This document shows, piece after piece, positions 31,416 to 42,907 of a stretch of DNA of 64,000 bases (positions within the stretch are counted from its first letter, which is position 1; the number at the start of each line of letters is the position of its first letter). The stretch is from Coniferiporia sulphurascens. Taxonomy: Eukaryota > Basidiomycota > Agaricomycetes > Hymenochaetales > Hymenochaetaceae. The stretch covers positions 558,001 through 622,000 of the forward strand of contig NBBA01000007.1 of NCBI GenBank assembly GCA_002794785.1. Reading direction: 5' to 3'. The notes under the pieces were generated by a model. That model worked only from the letters and a program-made list of their open reading frames with translations, ran no database searches and was not told the DNA's origin. The translations under genes and the position numbers were made by a program.

Positions 31416-32423
31416 TCCCTTCTTGATCTCTTACCACCACCATCTCCTTTGGAGAGGGTGATGCAAGGGGGGATCTGTCTAAGGAAGGGGGCCTGAGTGG
31501 TTTGCAGGCACTACCCCAACCATACCCTGGGGTCACTTGGGGGGGCTACGACGTTAATGTCCTGGGGTAGATGCCGACTTCATTGCACAGGGACTCGCCA
31601 CCCCCCCAATGCCTACCCCAATGCCTACCCCACCGGACCCCCTAATAAGGGGTTGGCGGTCAGGAGTGTGAGTGGCTTACCTCTCACACCAAGAACTACT
31701 GACTGCCCGTGGAGGGGCCACGACTGGATTGGAGACGATGTGAGCACTAAGGACGACGACATGACGTGCGGCAGTTGCACCAAGCCTTCAAACTCTGAAA
31801 GATTGGGTAAGGGGACAGTCCCTTCATTGCCTAGGCCTGAGGAACCCCGCTACAGGCAGTCTAGTTCCCACCATTCAATTCTGACCTGATCCCTCATGAC
31901 TCTTATTCCCACATGACTCACACGGCCATTCAGTTCGCCGACACACAACCGGGCCCCCGCAGCATTCGCGGGTTTTCCCCACACCAAGACTTGGGCACCG
32001 GCAAGTGACCCACCCAAACCGGCTAGGCCGACTCCGGCTCTCCATAGCCATCACTGGCAGAGGTTTGCCGAAGCGGATCCACGCACCACGATGAATGAGC
32101 TGAGGCCGTCATGGGCCACAGCCACACCCCTCCAAGGCCCTCAATCAGCAATTCGACAGGCTGCCTGCCCGACTTCAGAATCTTTTTGGGAGGGAAGGGT
32201 TGACAATGGAGAAGAGAATTGTCACTAACCAACGCTCACGGCTTCGGTAACACAGGGTTGAGAGAAGAGGCGGAGATGTAGGATTTTCACCAGCAAGGAC
32301 CAGCACCCCTCTCTTTTTAAATTTACCACCACAACTTTCTTAAGTCCGGCCCCTTCGGGGACCGGGGCGCTTATGTAACAACGCTTTATAAGGCGCCTAA
32401 TAAAACCTTCGTCATCGTCATCA
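31416..32423 (+). mobile_element. Non-autonomous retroposon (SINE-like or internally deleted LINE)
   Basis: 1.0 kb, flanked by a 16-bp near-perfect target duplication. Near its 5' end is CTCTTACCACCACCATCT (31428-31445), almost the same as CTCTAACCACCACCATCT at the same place in LINE-2 (49211-49228). Near its 3' end is a hairpin with a TTC(G) loop (32346-32365), then GGGCGCTTATGTAA, an AATAAAA signal (32399-32405), and a tail of TCATCG/TCA units. No open frame for reverse transcriptase. Short tandem CCAATGCCTACCCC units near 31600. Inference: mobilised in trans by a LINE of the LINE-2 lineage. Confidence 0.7.
32346..32365 (+). other. 3' stem-loop of the retroposon
   Basis: CCGG-CCCC-loop-GGGG-A-CCGG pairing. 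Comparable in position to the LINE-2 hairpin at 55566-55585. Confidence 0.6.
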
Positions 32424-32439
32424 TCAACACCGAAACTCA
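32424..32439. repeat. Target-site duplication of the 1-kb retroposon, right copy
   Basis: TCAACACCGAAACTCA, directly after the TCATCA tail. Confidence 0.75.
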
Positions 32440-33144
32440 CAATTTATTTACAATCCTGCACTACCTGGTACTGCGCAGGTGGAGATTCGCGATACATCAA
32501 TGGCGTTGACGATCGCCCCATATTACACGCTTTCCCGACGTCGACCAAGCGAAATACGTTGTTCATCACGTAATGCTCTTGCGAGGACTCTTCCAGACGA
32601 GTGAACGTCAGACACGAAAGGTAAGTTTTTCTTTATTAAAAGCTTTGCGGACCAATACCAAGCTGACATGATCTGTGTTGTCAAAACGTCGTAAGCCATT
32701 GTATATACAGACACAACAAAACGAACAAAAAAGCAAATCAGAGAGAAGATTGTATCCGGGACGCGCAGAGGCAGGCCCGGAGGGATCACGCGCGGGCGAA
32801 CGCTCCTTTCGGAACGACCCCGCGTCAGAAATCGAAAGTGATACAAGACGTGTCATCAAGCGAGAGGGGGGAAGAGCAGGTACTCACCGTAGGATGCAGA
32901 ACAATGGAGTTTTAGCCGAGTCGAACTTGAATGCAGAGTGGCACACCGAGAAATCACGGGATCTAATTGCAACGAACAAGTCACGGGACCAACCGGGACC
33001 GACGCGCACACTACTCGAGCGGTCCGCGCCCGCTGCTTCATGCCTTCTATCTATTTCCCCGTAGCCGTCTCTGGTCATGCGGACTTCTTCTGGCGCCGCG
33101 TATATAACGCCGTGCCGCTTTGTGGCGAGTGCAGGGAGGACATC
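32440..33144. promoter_or_regulatory. GH95 upstream region with TATA-like box
   Basis: 0.7 kb upstream of the GH95 gene. CGCGTATATAACGCC near 33098-33112 is a TATA-like element about 40 bp before the start codon, implying a very short leader. No gene seen; open frames here are extensions of the GH95 frame or antisense. Confidence 0.45.
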
Positions 33145-36100
33145 ATGCGCATCGCTGCCTGTGTACTCCGACTTGCTCTCCTACTGCTGGCGGGGAGCCC
33201 GGCTTCTCCGAGCCGCGCCGCGCCGGCGGGCTTCCCCGCGTCGGGCAACGGCCTCTGGTATGACGCGCCCGGATCAATCTGGAGTCGCCATTTCCTACCC
33301 GTTGGCAATGGCTTCCTTGCCGCGATGACCCCCGGCGGCACGACTTCCGAGTCCACACAGCTCAACATCGAGTCCCTCTGGTCCGGCGGGCCCTTTGCAG
33401 ACCCAGTTCGTCTCCCCAGGGTTCTCCACTCCGACTTTTCTAATTGTGTTGCGTAGACATACAATGGTGGTAACAAACAGCCAGACGAACGCGATGCCAT
33501 GGCCGCCGACATGCAAACCATCCGTCAGAATATCTTCGACAGCTCTAACGGGACGATCAATGGTCCGTGTGTCTAAAGCTTCCGCAGCTCCGGTCGCTTA
33601 ACATTCCGTTCTCAAGACGTCAATGTTCTAACGACTGCGATCGGCGCCTATGGTAGGATTTCGTCCTCCCTCTTGCTTTCGACTCGTTTATAGAATCCAA
33701 ATTCTATGCAGGCTCGTACGCAGGTGCGGGCTACCTCGTCTCAACGCTCGCGGGTCCCTCACAGTCCAACGTCTCGGACTATGGACGATTCCTTGACCTC
33801 GACGCCGGCATTGCAAAAGCTACATGGTCCCAGGCCGGCGAGTCCTTCACTCGGTGCGTCGTGTCGCTTCCCCTTCTCCACGCACGGTCATCATTATGAC
33901 AACGCTTTCCGGCTCTGCCCCTGCACAGCGAAACATTCTGCTCCAACCCGGCGCGTGCATGCGTGCAGCGCACTGCGACGACTGCCAGAAATGGATTCAC
34001 GCAGACTTACGCCCTCGCAGCCGTCCCAGACCTTCCCACGCCAAACATCTCCTGTGCGGACAGCTCAACACTGCGACTCAACGGAGCCGCAGCGGACCCG
34101 GGCATGGCGTTCGAGCTGCTCGCGACTGTCGTCGTCGAAGGCGGCGGCCAAATCTCGTGCGCCGCGGTCTCTGGCTCTCAGCTGAACGCGACGATCACCG
34201 TAACGAACGCAAGTGCGGCGCATGTCGTATGGGTAGGCGGTACGAATTACGACGCGGCTGCAGGGGACGCTGCGCACAATTTCACGTTCCAGGGTGCGGA
34301 CCCACACGACGCTCTTGTCGTGCTTCTTAGCAGCGCGAGCGCACAGACGTACACGACCCTGTTGTCCATACACCAGGCTGACTATACTGCGGCGCTGCAC
34401 ACGCGCTTTGCGCTCGACCTCGGGCAAACGCCTGACCTCAGCGTACCTACAGACGTGTTGAAGGGACAGTACGAGGTTGGCACTGGGAACGCGTACCTTG
34501 AGTGGGTATTGTTCAACTACGGGCGCCATCTCCTTGCGAGCTCGGCACGCGGAGCGTTGCCTGCGAATCTCCAGGGAAAATGGGCGAGCGACTCAGCTGC
34601 ACCGTGGAGTGGGGACTACCGTGCGGACTATCTCTCTTTTCTTGAGGATGTTGACAAGATCGTTGATGGCTCTATTTAGATGCGAATATTAACTTGCAGA
34701 TGAACTACTGGGCCGCAGAGACGACTAACATGGACGTCTCACAGTCGCTCTGGGATTATATGGAGGTACGCTTCAGTGAAGTTAGCCCCACTGTATGAAT
34801 AGACCATAAAATGTTCCCCAGCAAACGTGGGCACCAAGGGGTGCATATACCGCCCAGGTCCTGTATAACATCAGTCGTGGTTGGGTGACGCATGACGAGG
34901 CAAGTATTTCTGTAGCTCTTGGATGTTCCTTACTGATGATCACCATTAGATGAACGTGAGATCTCTTCTTCGTCATGCATCGCATTGCGCGGATTATTGA
35001 CGAGTCACACAGATCTTCGGCCATACGGGTATGAAAGCCTCAGGGGACTCGGCAGAATGGGCTGATTATCCGGGTTGGTGCCAGCCATCTCTCTGGTTTT
35101 CCTCTCGCTAACCGATTGGCTGTCCTCTCAGAGTCTAATGCGTGGATGGTAAATAAGGAGAGAAAGATCTACAGCTTCTGATTTCTTACGATGTGTGTCG
35201 AGGGTAGATGGTACACGTCTGGGACCACTTTGACTACACGAACGATGTCGCGTGGTGGAAGGCACAAGGCTATTCGCTTCTGAAGGTAAGTCGCATCTCG
35301 TAGCACATTTTAATATATGCATCATCTATAGGGACGCTGGTTATCCAAAAATTGCTTTTAGGGCGTCGCCGAGTTCCACCTCGACAAACTCGTACCCGAC
35401 AAGCGCTTTAATGACGGCACGCTCGTCGTCGTGCCGTGTAACTCACCCGAGCAGGCACCTGTCACACTCGCATGTGCGCACGCACAGCAGCTCTTGTGGC
35501 AGCTGTTCAACGCCGTCGAAAAAGGCGCGGCTGCCGCCGGGGATACTGACAGCGCATTCTTGAACGGTGCGTCTGCTTCTGTCAAACTCACAGTGTTGGC
35601 TAGGCTGACAAAGACGATTGATTCGGCCCAAAGAGGTGAAGACGAAGCGAACGCAGATGGATAAAGGCATCCATATTGGCTCCTGGGGCCAACTCCAAGG
35701 TGAGTTCGCGCAAGCCTCCTCTCACATTCCTCTTCGTACTCACGACATACGCTCCCACCAGAGTGGAAGGTCGACCTTGACTCCCCGACCGACACACACC
35801 GCCACCTTTCGCACCTCATCGGACTGTTCCCAGGGTATGCCATCGCGAACTATGCGCCCGCGCTACAGAACACCGCCTTGACTGCGTCTCAGGTACGTGC
35901 GGCGGCAGAGACGAGCCTCATCCATCGCGGGAACGGGACGGGCCCTGACGCGGACTCGGGTTGGGAGAAGGTTTGGCGCGCGGCGTGCTGGGCGCAGTTC
36001 GCGAATGCGAGTGCGTTTTACGAGGAGTTGACAGTACGTCTTGTCTACCTTCCTCTCTTGTGCTCGTTCGACAGGATCAGTCTTCTCGAGTTTTGTGATG

Positions 36101-36591
36101 AGGTGGTTCCTGACTCCATATTTTCAGTACGCGGTTCAGCGGAACTTTGCGGAGAACTTATTCAGTATCTACGACCCCTTCGACGCGGACCCTATCTTCC
36201 AGATCGATGCAAACCTTGGATATCCTGCCGCCGTGATGGTTCGTCCACTTACCCACTAGTATACGTCCTTCCTCCGCTTTGTCTGACCGGCTTGCACATG
36301 CAGAATGCGCTCATCCAAGCACCCGACGTCGCAAGCCTAGACACGCCGCTGACGCTGACGCTACTACCCGCGCTGCCCACGGGCTGGCCAACGGGCTCAC
36401 TGAACGGTGCGCGCGTGCGGGGGGGAATCACGGTCGATGTGAGCTGGGCACGAGGAAAGCCCGTAAAAGCCACGTTCACGCTCGACGCCGGTGTGCCTGC
36501 GCGTACGGTGAACATCGTGTACGCGGGGCGTACTATAGAGAGCTTCAAAACTGGTGGAGGTAAAAGTACATTATCGCTTACGCGGTTTTAA
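33145..36591 (+). CDS. Secreted glycoside hydrolase family 95 (alpha-L-fucosidase type)
   Basis: Sixteen exons total 2505 nt, 834 codons: 33145-33405, 33457-33562, 33617-33652, 33712-33853, 33929-34620, 34680-34765, 34822-34899, 34950-34955, 35013-35073, 35132-35148, 35208-35285, 35362-35566, 35634-35699, 35762-36033, 36128-36238, 36304-36591.
Signal peptide: [18 protein letters not shown], cleavage probably near RAAPAG. N-terminal beta domain with [20 protein letters not shown] and [11 protein letters not shown]; catalytic (alpha/alpha)6 barrel with [40 protein letters not shown] and [12 protein letters not shown]; beta-sandwich C-terminus with [14 protein letters not shown].
The family inverts alpha-fucosidic (or related alpha-galactosidic) bonds of plant xyloglucan and glycans. 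Intron 7 has a GC-AG border and is followed by a 6-nt exon. No frame break. Confidence 0.93.
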
Positions 36592-36700
36592 GAGCGGGGG
36601 TTCTGCGTAAATCGTGTGCTTCTTGTACAGGTGTTCCTCGTAACGGGTGAAAAAAGATTGGCTGAGCGTTGACTCGACCGTTGTGACTGCGCTCCCGGTA

Positions 36701-36740
36701 GTCTGGTCTGGTCTGGTCTGGTCTGGTCTGGTCTAGTCTG
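36701..36740. repeat. GTCTG tandem repeat
   Basis: About eight pentamer copies of GTCTG with one variant (GTCTA), starting 109 bp after the GH95 stop codon. Confidence 0.9.
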
Positions 36741-37146
36741 GCTCTGGTTTACATTCCAGTCTTGGGTTGAAACGACTCGATACATGGATGTGTCGTTTAC
36801 TGAATGCTATTTACTGTATTCCTTGTTTCCCTCCTGTATCACATTTGTATAGGGAATTAAAAGGCAGATTTTCACATTTGCTTCGATGCGGAGTACCGGG
36901 GCAATATGTTACCTCCTGCCAGTGACAGCCCGGCATAAAGCACAAATCACAAGCCCAATATTAATAACTGCTCCGAGCTAATAACGAATACGCTACAGCA
37001 TCTTAGTCGCACTAATTTGAATCACGGATGCTGTATTTCCGTATTTCAACGTTAATTTGGGTTTTTGGCTGAGCCTGGTTGACGTCGATCACTGATCGGC
37101 GGTCGGACAGGATCTACGATGGTCATGTAAGCAGACCGGCGCTTGC

Positions 37147-37795
37147 AGCACTGAAAGCACTTTGCAAAACCCCAAGGAGCTAGCAAGTAGCACACAGGGA
37201 TATGCTATCAGTTTAATCAGAGTAGTCTATATCTGGATACCCAGCCGCCCTCCTGAAACAAAGCTCTGCGTTCTAATACAGAAAAGTGGTAAGATATAAC
37301 GTTAAACTCAAATTAACGGAAACAAAACAAGATTTGCATGATTGAAGCGGAGACCTACTGCCATATGAGCCGCCACGTATACCATACTTAGCTGTTCATA
37401 ATTACATGATATTTACTACAGACATTATTGCAGGGAGGACATACATGGGTGGAACGGAGTACGTAATAGTAGTAATATCTCCCTTACAGACCTAGCTTTA
37501 GACCACCTGTATCCCGTGTTGCGTTATACATCGAGCTCAAAGTAGCTCAACGGTGTGGTCTAAGGCTCATCTACAGTCACGACGGACTTGACGAAAAGCA
37601 GAGAGGGAAATTGCGTAGAAATCCGAATCGATAGGGGAGGAGGACAGGGCTCCCCCTCCCTGAAGTGGAACTATCAATGGCTAAATAAATGAGCATAGGA
37701 AGCATGTCGAGTATCAAACGACTTACTCTTGCAAAATCCCTACACGAAAAGGGGGGCGTTCCCACCCACTCGCCCCCTGCCGGTCCAGGTGCAAC
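37147..37795. repeat. Dispersed repeat, copy I
   Basis: Matches 39652-40185 in order: CTAGCAAGTAGCACA, GTTAACGG-like AAATTAACGGAAAC, the GGGGAGGAGGAC..GGCTCCCCCTCCC hairpin (near 37640), GGAACTATCAAYGGCTAAA, and the end CCCACCCACTCGCCCC (near 37768). No coding potential. Confidence 0.75.
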
Positions 37796-38204
37796 GCACC
37801 CGCAAAAGATTATTTTTTTACCGGCTCCCGGTCAATATACAGCGACTATGACCTATTCAAGACGGTAAGAAATAGGATATGGCAACGGCGAATTGAAGAT
37901 GACGTACCATTGCGCTGGATCGTGCCGGGAAATATGGGTCGAGGGAGCCCAGGATCTGAACGGAAACAACTGTCATTCGACTGTGAACAGACTTCAATAA
38001 GGCGATCTCACATAACCTCGAATCGGCACGATCTCTCCGCCACCAAACCATGAGCAGCCTTCTAGATACTGGTCGGGCTAGCACACGGACGGTGGCGGAG
38101 GGTTCGCCAGGCGAGACCGCCCACAAAGTGATTCTGGAGCCGGAGTGTCACCAACGCACGACGATGAAAGAAAGATGTAGTAACGTGACATACCGGCCTC
38201 GCCT

Positions 38205-38238
38205 GGGGGGGAGGGGGGATAGAGCACCCCCCTCCCCC
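38205..38238. repeat. G/C hairpin in partial repeat copy II
   Basis: GGGGGGAGGGGGG and CCCCCCTCCCCC separated by a short loop, a nearly perfect stem; also G-quadruplex prone. The same partial copy ends with GTCCACTCGCCCC near 38355. Confidence 0.75.
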
Positions 38239-39651
38239 AAATCGGGACTGCTGCCACCTAAAAGGACCCAAGTCACTGCACTGCACATAGAAGGACCAAC
38301 GCAGCAACTTACAAGTCTCAATTTCGATCCTACACCATACTTGGAGCGTCCCGTCCACTCGCCCCCCTTGCCGGTACAAGTGCACATCGTGCATATGTAG
38401 CCGACACCCTGTCACTATTTTGCAGCAGTAATGACTTGAGCGCGGAGAATAAAGTAAGCGTCCACAGCGACGATGAAGAGCTAACAATTGATGCGTACCA
38501 ATGTGCTGCCCGCATTTGCTTTAACGATCGTGCTGGACTTGTAATATAAACGGACGAGGTGGCCCGTCAAGAACTGGGAATGACCGACGTCAGCCTGCCT
38601 CAATCGGAGAAATAAACAAAATCTACGGATTACTTTAGCCTCTGTCCAGCACGCCTCCGCCACCAGGTCGCAAGGAACCTTCTTGGATGTCTCGGTCGGG
38701 CTAAATACGTGGAGGTGGCGGCGGGGTTGCCAGGCGCGGGATCGAAGTCGCAGTGGCGTGAGTCTGGATTGTACTGGGCGTCAGCCACACGCTAACAGGG
38801 AGTAGAGTGAAACAGAAGAGACTTACGACGACAACGAACTGGCTCGCAATACCATCACCCTTCTCGACAAGCTGAGGACGTCGACCGATTTATGATTCTT
38901 TTTATGAAACGGCCTCACACCAATGTGGTGCTGCATATAGTCGAGTACTCGCAGAGGGTAGGGTGCGAAGTGGATGCGGGTGATGGTGAAGAAGAGAGAG
39001 GGATGATGAAGGACAGTGAAGGATTCTGGCGAGATTATATAGACCTCTGGATGCTGGGCTGGTATGTTTTCTGGGCTGACGTACCGCTGGTAGGCCACTA
39101 TGAGGCTAACGTCGATCATGACGCTTTCGGCTACGCCTCTTGAGTGATGATGAAAGTGGCAGGGTACTTATAATAGGCAATTACTAACATAAATATCAGT
39201 ATTTTCAAAATACAATATGGGGGGGAAGTAATAGGGCAGGGAGGCTAGCGCTGGCGCCTTCGGGGTATAAGAGATGTCTGTTGGCCTCCTCGCGCGGCGG
39301 CGGGAAGGGGCTGGACTCTATCTTGTCAGAGTTCAGGGGAATCTCTTTCCTGAGAGATCAAAATGGACACTGTACTTATTATAAGGTACGAGAGCGGGCA
39401 TGGAGGGAGAAGTTGGTGATTTGATATCTCGCTGTCCAGTATTCTCAAACTTGAACCAAGGTTTCCCGACGCGCGCATCGCGTAATTGGCCTTTAAGCGG
39501 AGATGCAACTCCGAGTCTATTTGCGCGAGCTCACTTAAATGGTTTTTCTACAATAGTTTTCGCCATGATACATCCAGGAAACAGAAATGTTGTGCTATGT
39601 AGTTCAATCAATATACGATAGTGTGCCACTTTACTGGCTGTAGTCATCAAT

Positions 39652-40185
39652 CGCACTGGAAGTACTCTGCAAATCCCCGAACAACTAGCAAGTAGCACAT
39701 AGGGGACATGCCACTCATTTTTCCAGAGTAGTTCATCTATATCTAGACACCCAGCCGCCTTCATTAATAGAGCTCTACATCCTGCTACGGAGAAATGTCA
39801 GGGTAGCTTCATCAACGTTAAACCCAAGTTAACGGAAACAAAACAAGATGTGCGACATGGGTGATTAAAGCGGAGACCCAATACCATATGAGGCGCCACC
39901 ATCCATTTTATCATTTCACGCGCTCAACTATCCATAATTAACTGCACAATTATTACAGACATTAACGTATGGTCGCGTTGAAAATAACGAAATGCGGTGA
40001 GGAGGAAAAGCTGGATAGTAATCAGGACGCGGTAGGGGAGGAGGACTTGGCTCCCCCTCCCCTGGAATGGAACTATCAACGGCTAAAGAAATAAGCATCA
40101 AAAAAGTCGAATGGAAAACCGCTTACTCTTCCAAGTTCCCACCCACGCATAGGGGGCGTCCCACCCACTCGCCCCCTATGTGGAA
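39652..40185. repeat. Dispersed repeat, copy III
   Basis: Diverged direct repeat of copy I. The region just after it (40266-40310) contains the G/C hairpin motif again in inverted orientation. Confidence 0.75.
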
Positions 40186-40896
40186 ATGGGGCTTGTCATG
40201 TCAGTCGCTTGTTATGTGTTTTTCTGTTGTGATACTCATTTTTTTTTTAGCCCTTAGTAGTCCTCGTTTCGGGGGAGGGGGAGCCTAGTCCTCCCCCACC
40301 CCCTCCCCCACTTTCCCTTTGAAGTTGATTTCCCGTTTACTCTTCCTTGCATGACCTTAAAGTACATATCACGGATGTACCATGGGCATTGTGCAAGCCC
40401 TGCGGTAAGAGTCGGATAAATATAAAATAAGTCCAACACGACCCTATATGCTGCCTCATATAATACAAAAATTCTAAGCGCTTTGGTCTACACGCTGCAT
40501 TGTTGCCTGCTTCTGGTATCCTACATATCTTAGTTCACGCTCCTGGCTGACAAAATCTGTGTTCAGGACTTAAGTGGCTGCGCAGAATATAGATCGCCGT
40601 GATCGACACGACGCGCCTCTTGTGCGCGCGCGACGGAGTACTAAGAGAAATTATGCATGCGATTGAGTATGTAGACAGAACTATCATGAAGCGGACGCAG
40701 CCATCTGATCGAACATTATCAATGGAAAGGGAAGGAGGAGGTGGAGCAAGAGCCGAATAATTTACAAGTCGTTGATTTTAGATACGAGAGGGGACATTCT
40801 AAATCCGAGAATACCAGCTCTAGAACGTCGGTATAGTGTTCGAGGTGTTTTAATTGTGCTAGAATGTAAGGTGGAAGGCGTGACTGAGGTACCGAT

Positions 40897-42252
40897 CTAG
40901 ACCGATAAAGCTAGGAAGGCTCCGAGAACCGAAGCTGATAACAGGACCGCAGCACCGGAGACATTAATCTTCCGTGCTGCGGATGACGTTGAGTCACTAC
41001 GCATCCCGTCAGTCGCATTATTCGGCAGAATTAAAGAGGCTAGAAGACATACCCGGTAAACACGCGGACATATTGAACCTCGAAATACGCAGTGTCGTAG
41101 TTGGATGGAGTCTGTACCAAGTCCGTGCAGGTCCCAGAGCAGGTCTCGGCGAAAACGGACGCTTCTCCTGCAAAATTACCGCAAAGGGTGATATCCTAGA
41201 AAACAGTTAGCAAGGAACTAACTAAGTGTTCCGTCAAAAGGGATACGCACGAAGATAAGAGTCTGGTCGCTGAAGAATTTTGACGCATCGCACGACGATG
41301 TCGGCCAGAACGCGGTGGGCGTGGTCCAATCGTCCGGGTTCGGTTTGTTGTCAATGTCGCCTGGGATACTCGAGCGGTCAAAGAACCACGTTTTGATCCC
41401 ATCGCCATTCCATAGCATTGCGAATACTCCGCCACCGTTGTTGGCGAAGTCTGCTCCGTATGAGGTCGTCGATGGATCCTGGACGGAGCAGCCCTCATTC
41501 TGCGCCGTTGCGTTGAAACAGTCCGTCGACAACACAGTGCCTGTTTCGCTCGATGAAGTTGAGCTTGAGTTGTCTGGGTGCTTGCATCCGTCTGTGGTGT
41601 GCAGCGTATAACGATTGTTTGTCGCGAGGTTAACATTTTCGAATACGTCGATTTCACCACCGACAGGCCAGTTGGAACCTTGCATCCAGAATGCAGGCCA
41701 GACTGAATGAAATACCTGTCAGCGCAAGCAATATCAAGAATAGTTCGAAAATGACAGACCGGAACACTGAAAAGAAGTATATCAGCATTCTATCGTCGAG
41801 ATCAGTACAAAATTTTCGGCTCACTCCATAGGGCACATGCAAGGCGTCCATGACCACAAGACTGCCCTCTGATACAGTCCCATTGCTGAATATTTTAACA
41901 CTCGGGCGCCCAAAGGTATCGTCGCCCGCGCCGTTGGTTGTATTGTCGACTTTTATAATTGCGTTACCAGCGCTGTTGACAAAAGCGAGCTGGGACGACG
42001 TTGCGGATTCTCTAGATTGAAATAAGACGTTTCCGGTAGTGTTCGCGTCTGTTCCAGCGTAGAACGTCCAGGAGTCAAAACTAGCACAAGCATACGATGA
42101 AAGGGATGTCAGTCCAAAAAAAACAGAGGCAAGGCTGGGGCGTACAATGAGCTCCCCATGTACTCCGACGATAGGGTCAAGTTGACCGCGTTAACATAAT
42201 TTGGAGAGATTGTCAAGGCCGCCAGGGCCAAAAGCGCAGGGAGGTAAGACAT
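40897..42252 (-). CDS. GH16 beta-glucanase with signal peptide and GPI-like tail
   Basis: Five exons 42252-42146, 42080-41825, 41715-41251, 41195-41053, 40996-40897 give 1071 nt, 356 codons. Signal peptide MSYLPALLALAALTIS. Core: SSFFDSWTFYAG, GNAIIKVDN, VWPAFWMQGSNWP, then the catalytic motif GGEIDVFENVN, where the two Glu flanking Asp are nucleophile and acid/base. Cys-rich loops follow (DGCKHPDN, NEGCSVQD, SSCDASKFFSDQ, LCGNFAGEA, ETCSGTCTDL).
The arrangement resembles basidiomycete Lam16A-type laminarinases that cut beta-1,3(4)/1,6-glucan. The last exon codes for Ser/Ala linker plus a hydrophobic end (GAAVLLSASVLGAFLALSV), which suggests a GPI anchor and thus a cell-wall role. No frame break. 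Confidence 0.92.
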
Positions 42253-42907
42253 TGTGGATTTCCACAGGTATTATGGACGACTAAGGTATTTGAACGAAGA
42301 AGAGACGATGGTTTTGAGAGAAAAAAAGGCTGGAGAACGGTAAATTGCTGAGAGCGGTGCTAGTCGTAATCTGTAATCCCTGATTCCCATCCGGGTAGTT
42401 TTCGAACGAGCCCCAAATTCTAGCGGGTATGATAAGCGCATGTGTAAGAAGAATCCGCAGCAACGGCGTCCACCCATGGTGATGAAGCCAGCTTCGCGTA
42501 CTGCACGGCAGAGCGCAGTTGGTATTTTGGCCATAACGACTGTAGTGCATAGTGGAGTCAAATAAGAACCCTAATTTGCCGAGGTAAACCCTCGGAATTT
42601 GGAAGTTGATTGTTCGGCAATAGCCGCGTCAAGAACCCTGGATTAAACCTGCGTTCAATTGCAACATGCAGCTTAGTTCGTGGTGCTCCTATTTTCCCGT
42701 TAGACGTGAGCAGCTCCCTTTGGGCTTCGGTGTTAAGCTCTAAGGATTCAATCATAATTGCTTGACTACCGGTTCAGCTCGAGCCTCGAGGACTCTCGGC
42801 AAACAAGCAGCGGTGCGCCACGATCACGTGATAGTCATGTGATGGGATACCGGATGGATTCACGGCGCAGTTTTCAACTTAACGTTGTTCTTGACTTGCT
42901 ACTCAGA
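42253..42907. other. Divergent intergenic region, GH16 and FunK1-6
   Basis: 0.65 kb between divergent genes. It contains a CACGTG box at 42825-42830. A TTG-initiated upstream extension of the FunK1-6 frame (42758) is not supported. Confidence 0.5.
42825..42830 (+). promoter_or_regulatory. CACGTG box upstream of FunK1-6
   Basis: In GATCACGTGATAGTCATGTG, 78 bp before the chosen ATG at 42908, the same spacing as in FunK1-3. Confidence 0.5.

Larger units (their letters stand above)
36741..40896. other. Gene-poor region with diverged repeats
   Basis: 4.2 kb without a supported gene; stops in all frames, longest frames about 140 codons and antisense to repeats. It contains a diverged direct repeat (37147-37795 and 39652-40185), a third partial copy at 38200-38395, and G/C hairpins. 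Two related segments with CTCCGCCACC...GGTGGCGG pairing lie at 38030-38120 and 38640-38730. Probably old transposon remains. Confidence 0.6.

Noticed and set aside
32675..33064. Open frames upstream of GH95
   Set aside because: Partly in frame with the GH95 start region but without a signal peptide at their own start; the signal peptide at 33145 marks the true beginning.
36701..36740. GTCTG repeat as a CRISPR-like or regulatory array
   Set aside because: Plain pentamer microsatellite without spacers, in a eukaryotic 3' region.
42758..42907. TTG-initiated N-terminal extension of FunK1-6
   Set aside because: Runs through the CACGTG promoter box; the ATG at 42908 aligns with the start of the FunK1-8 relic.
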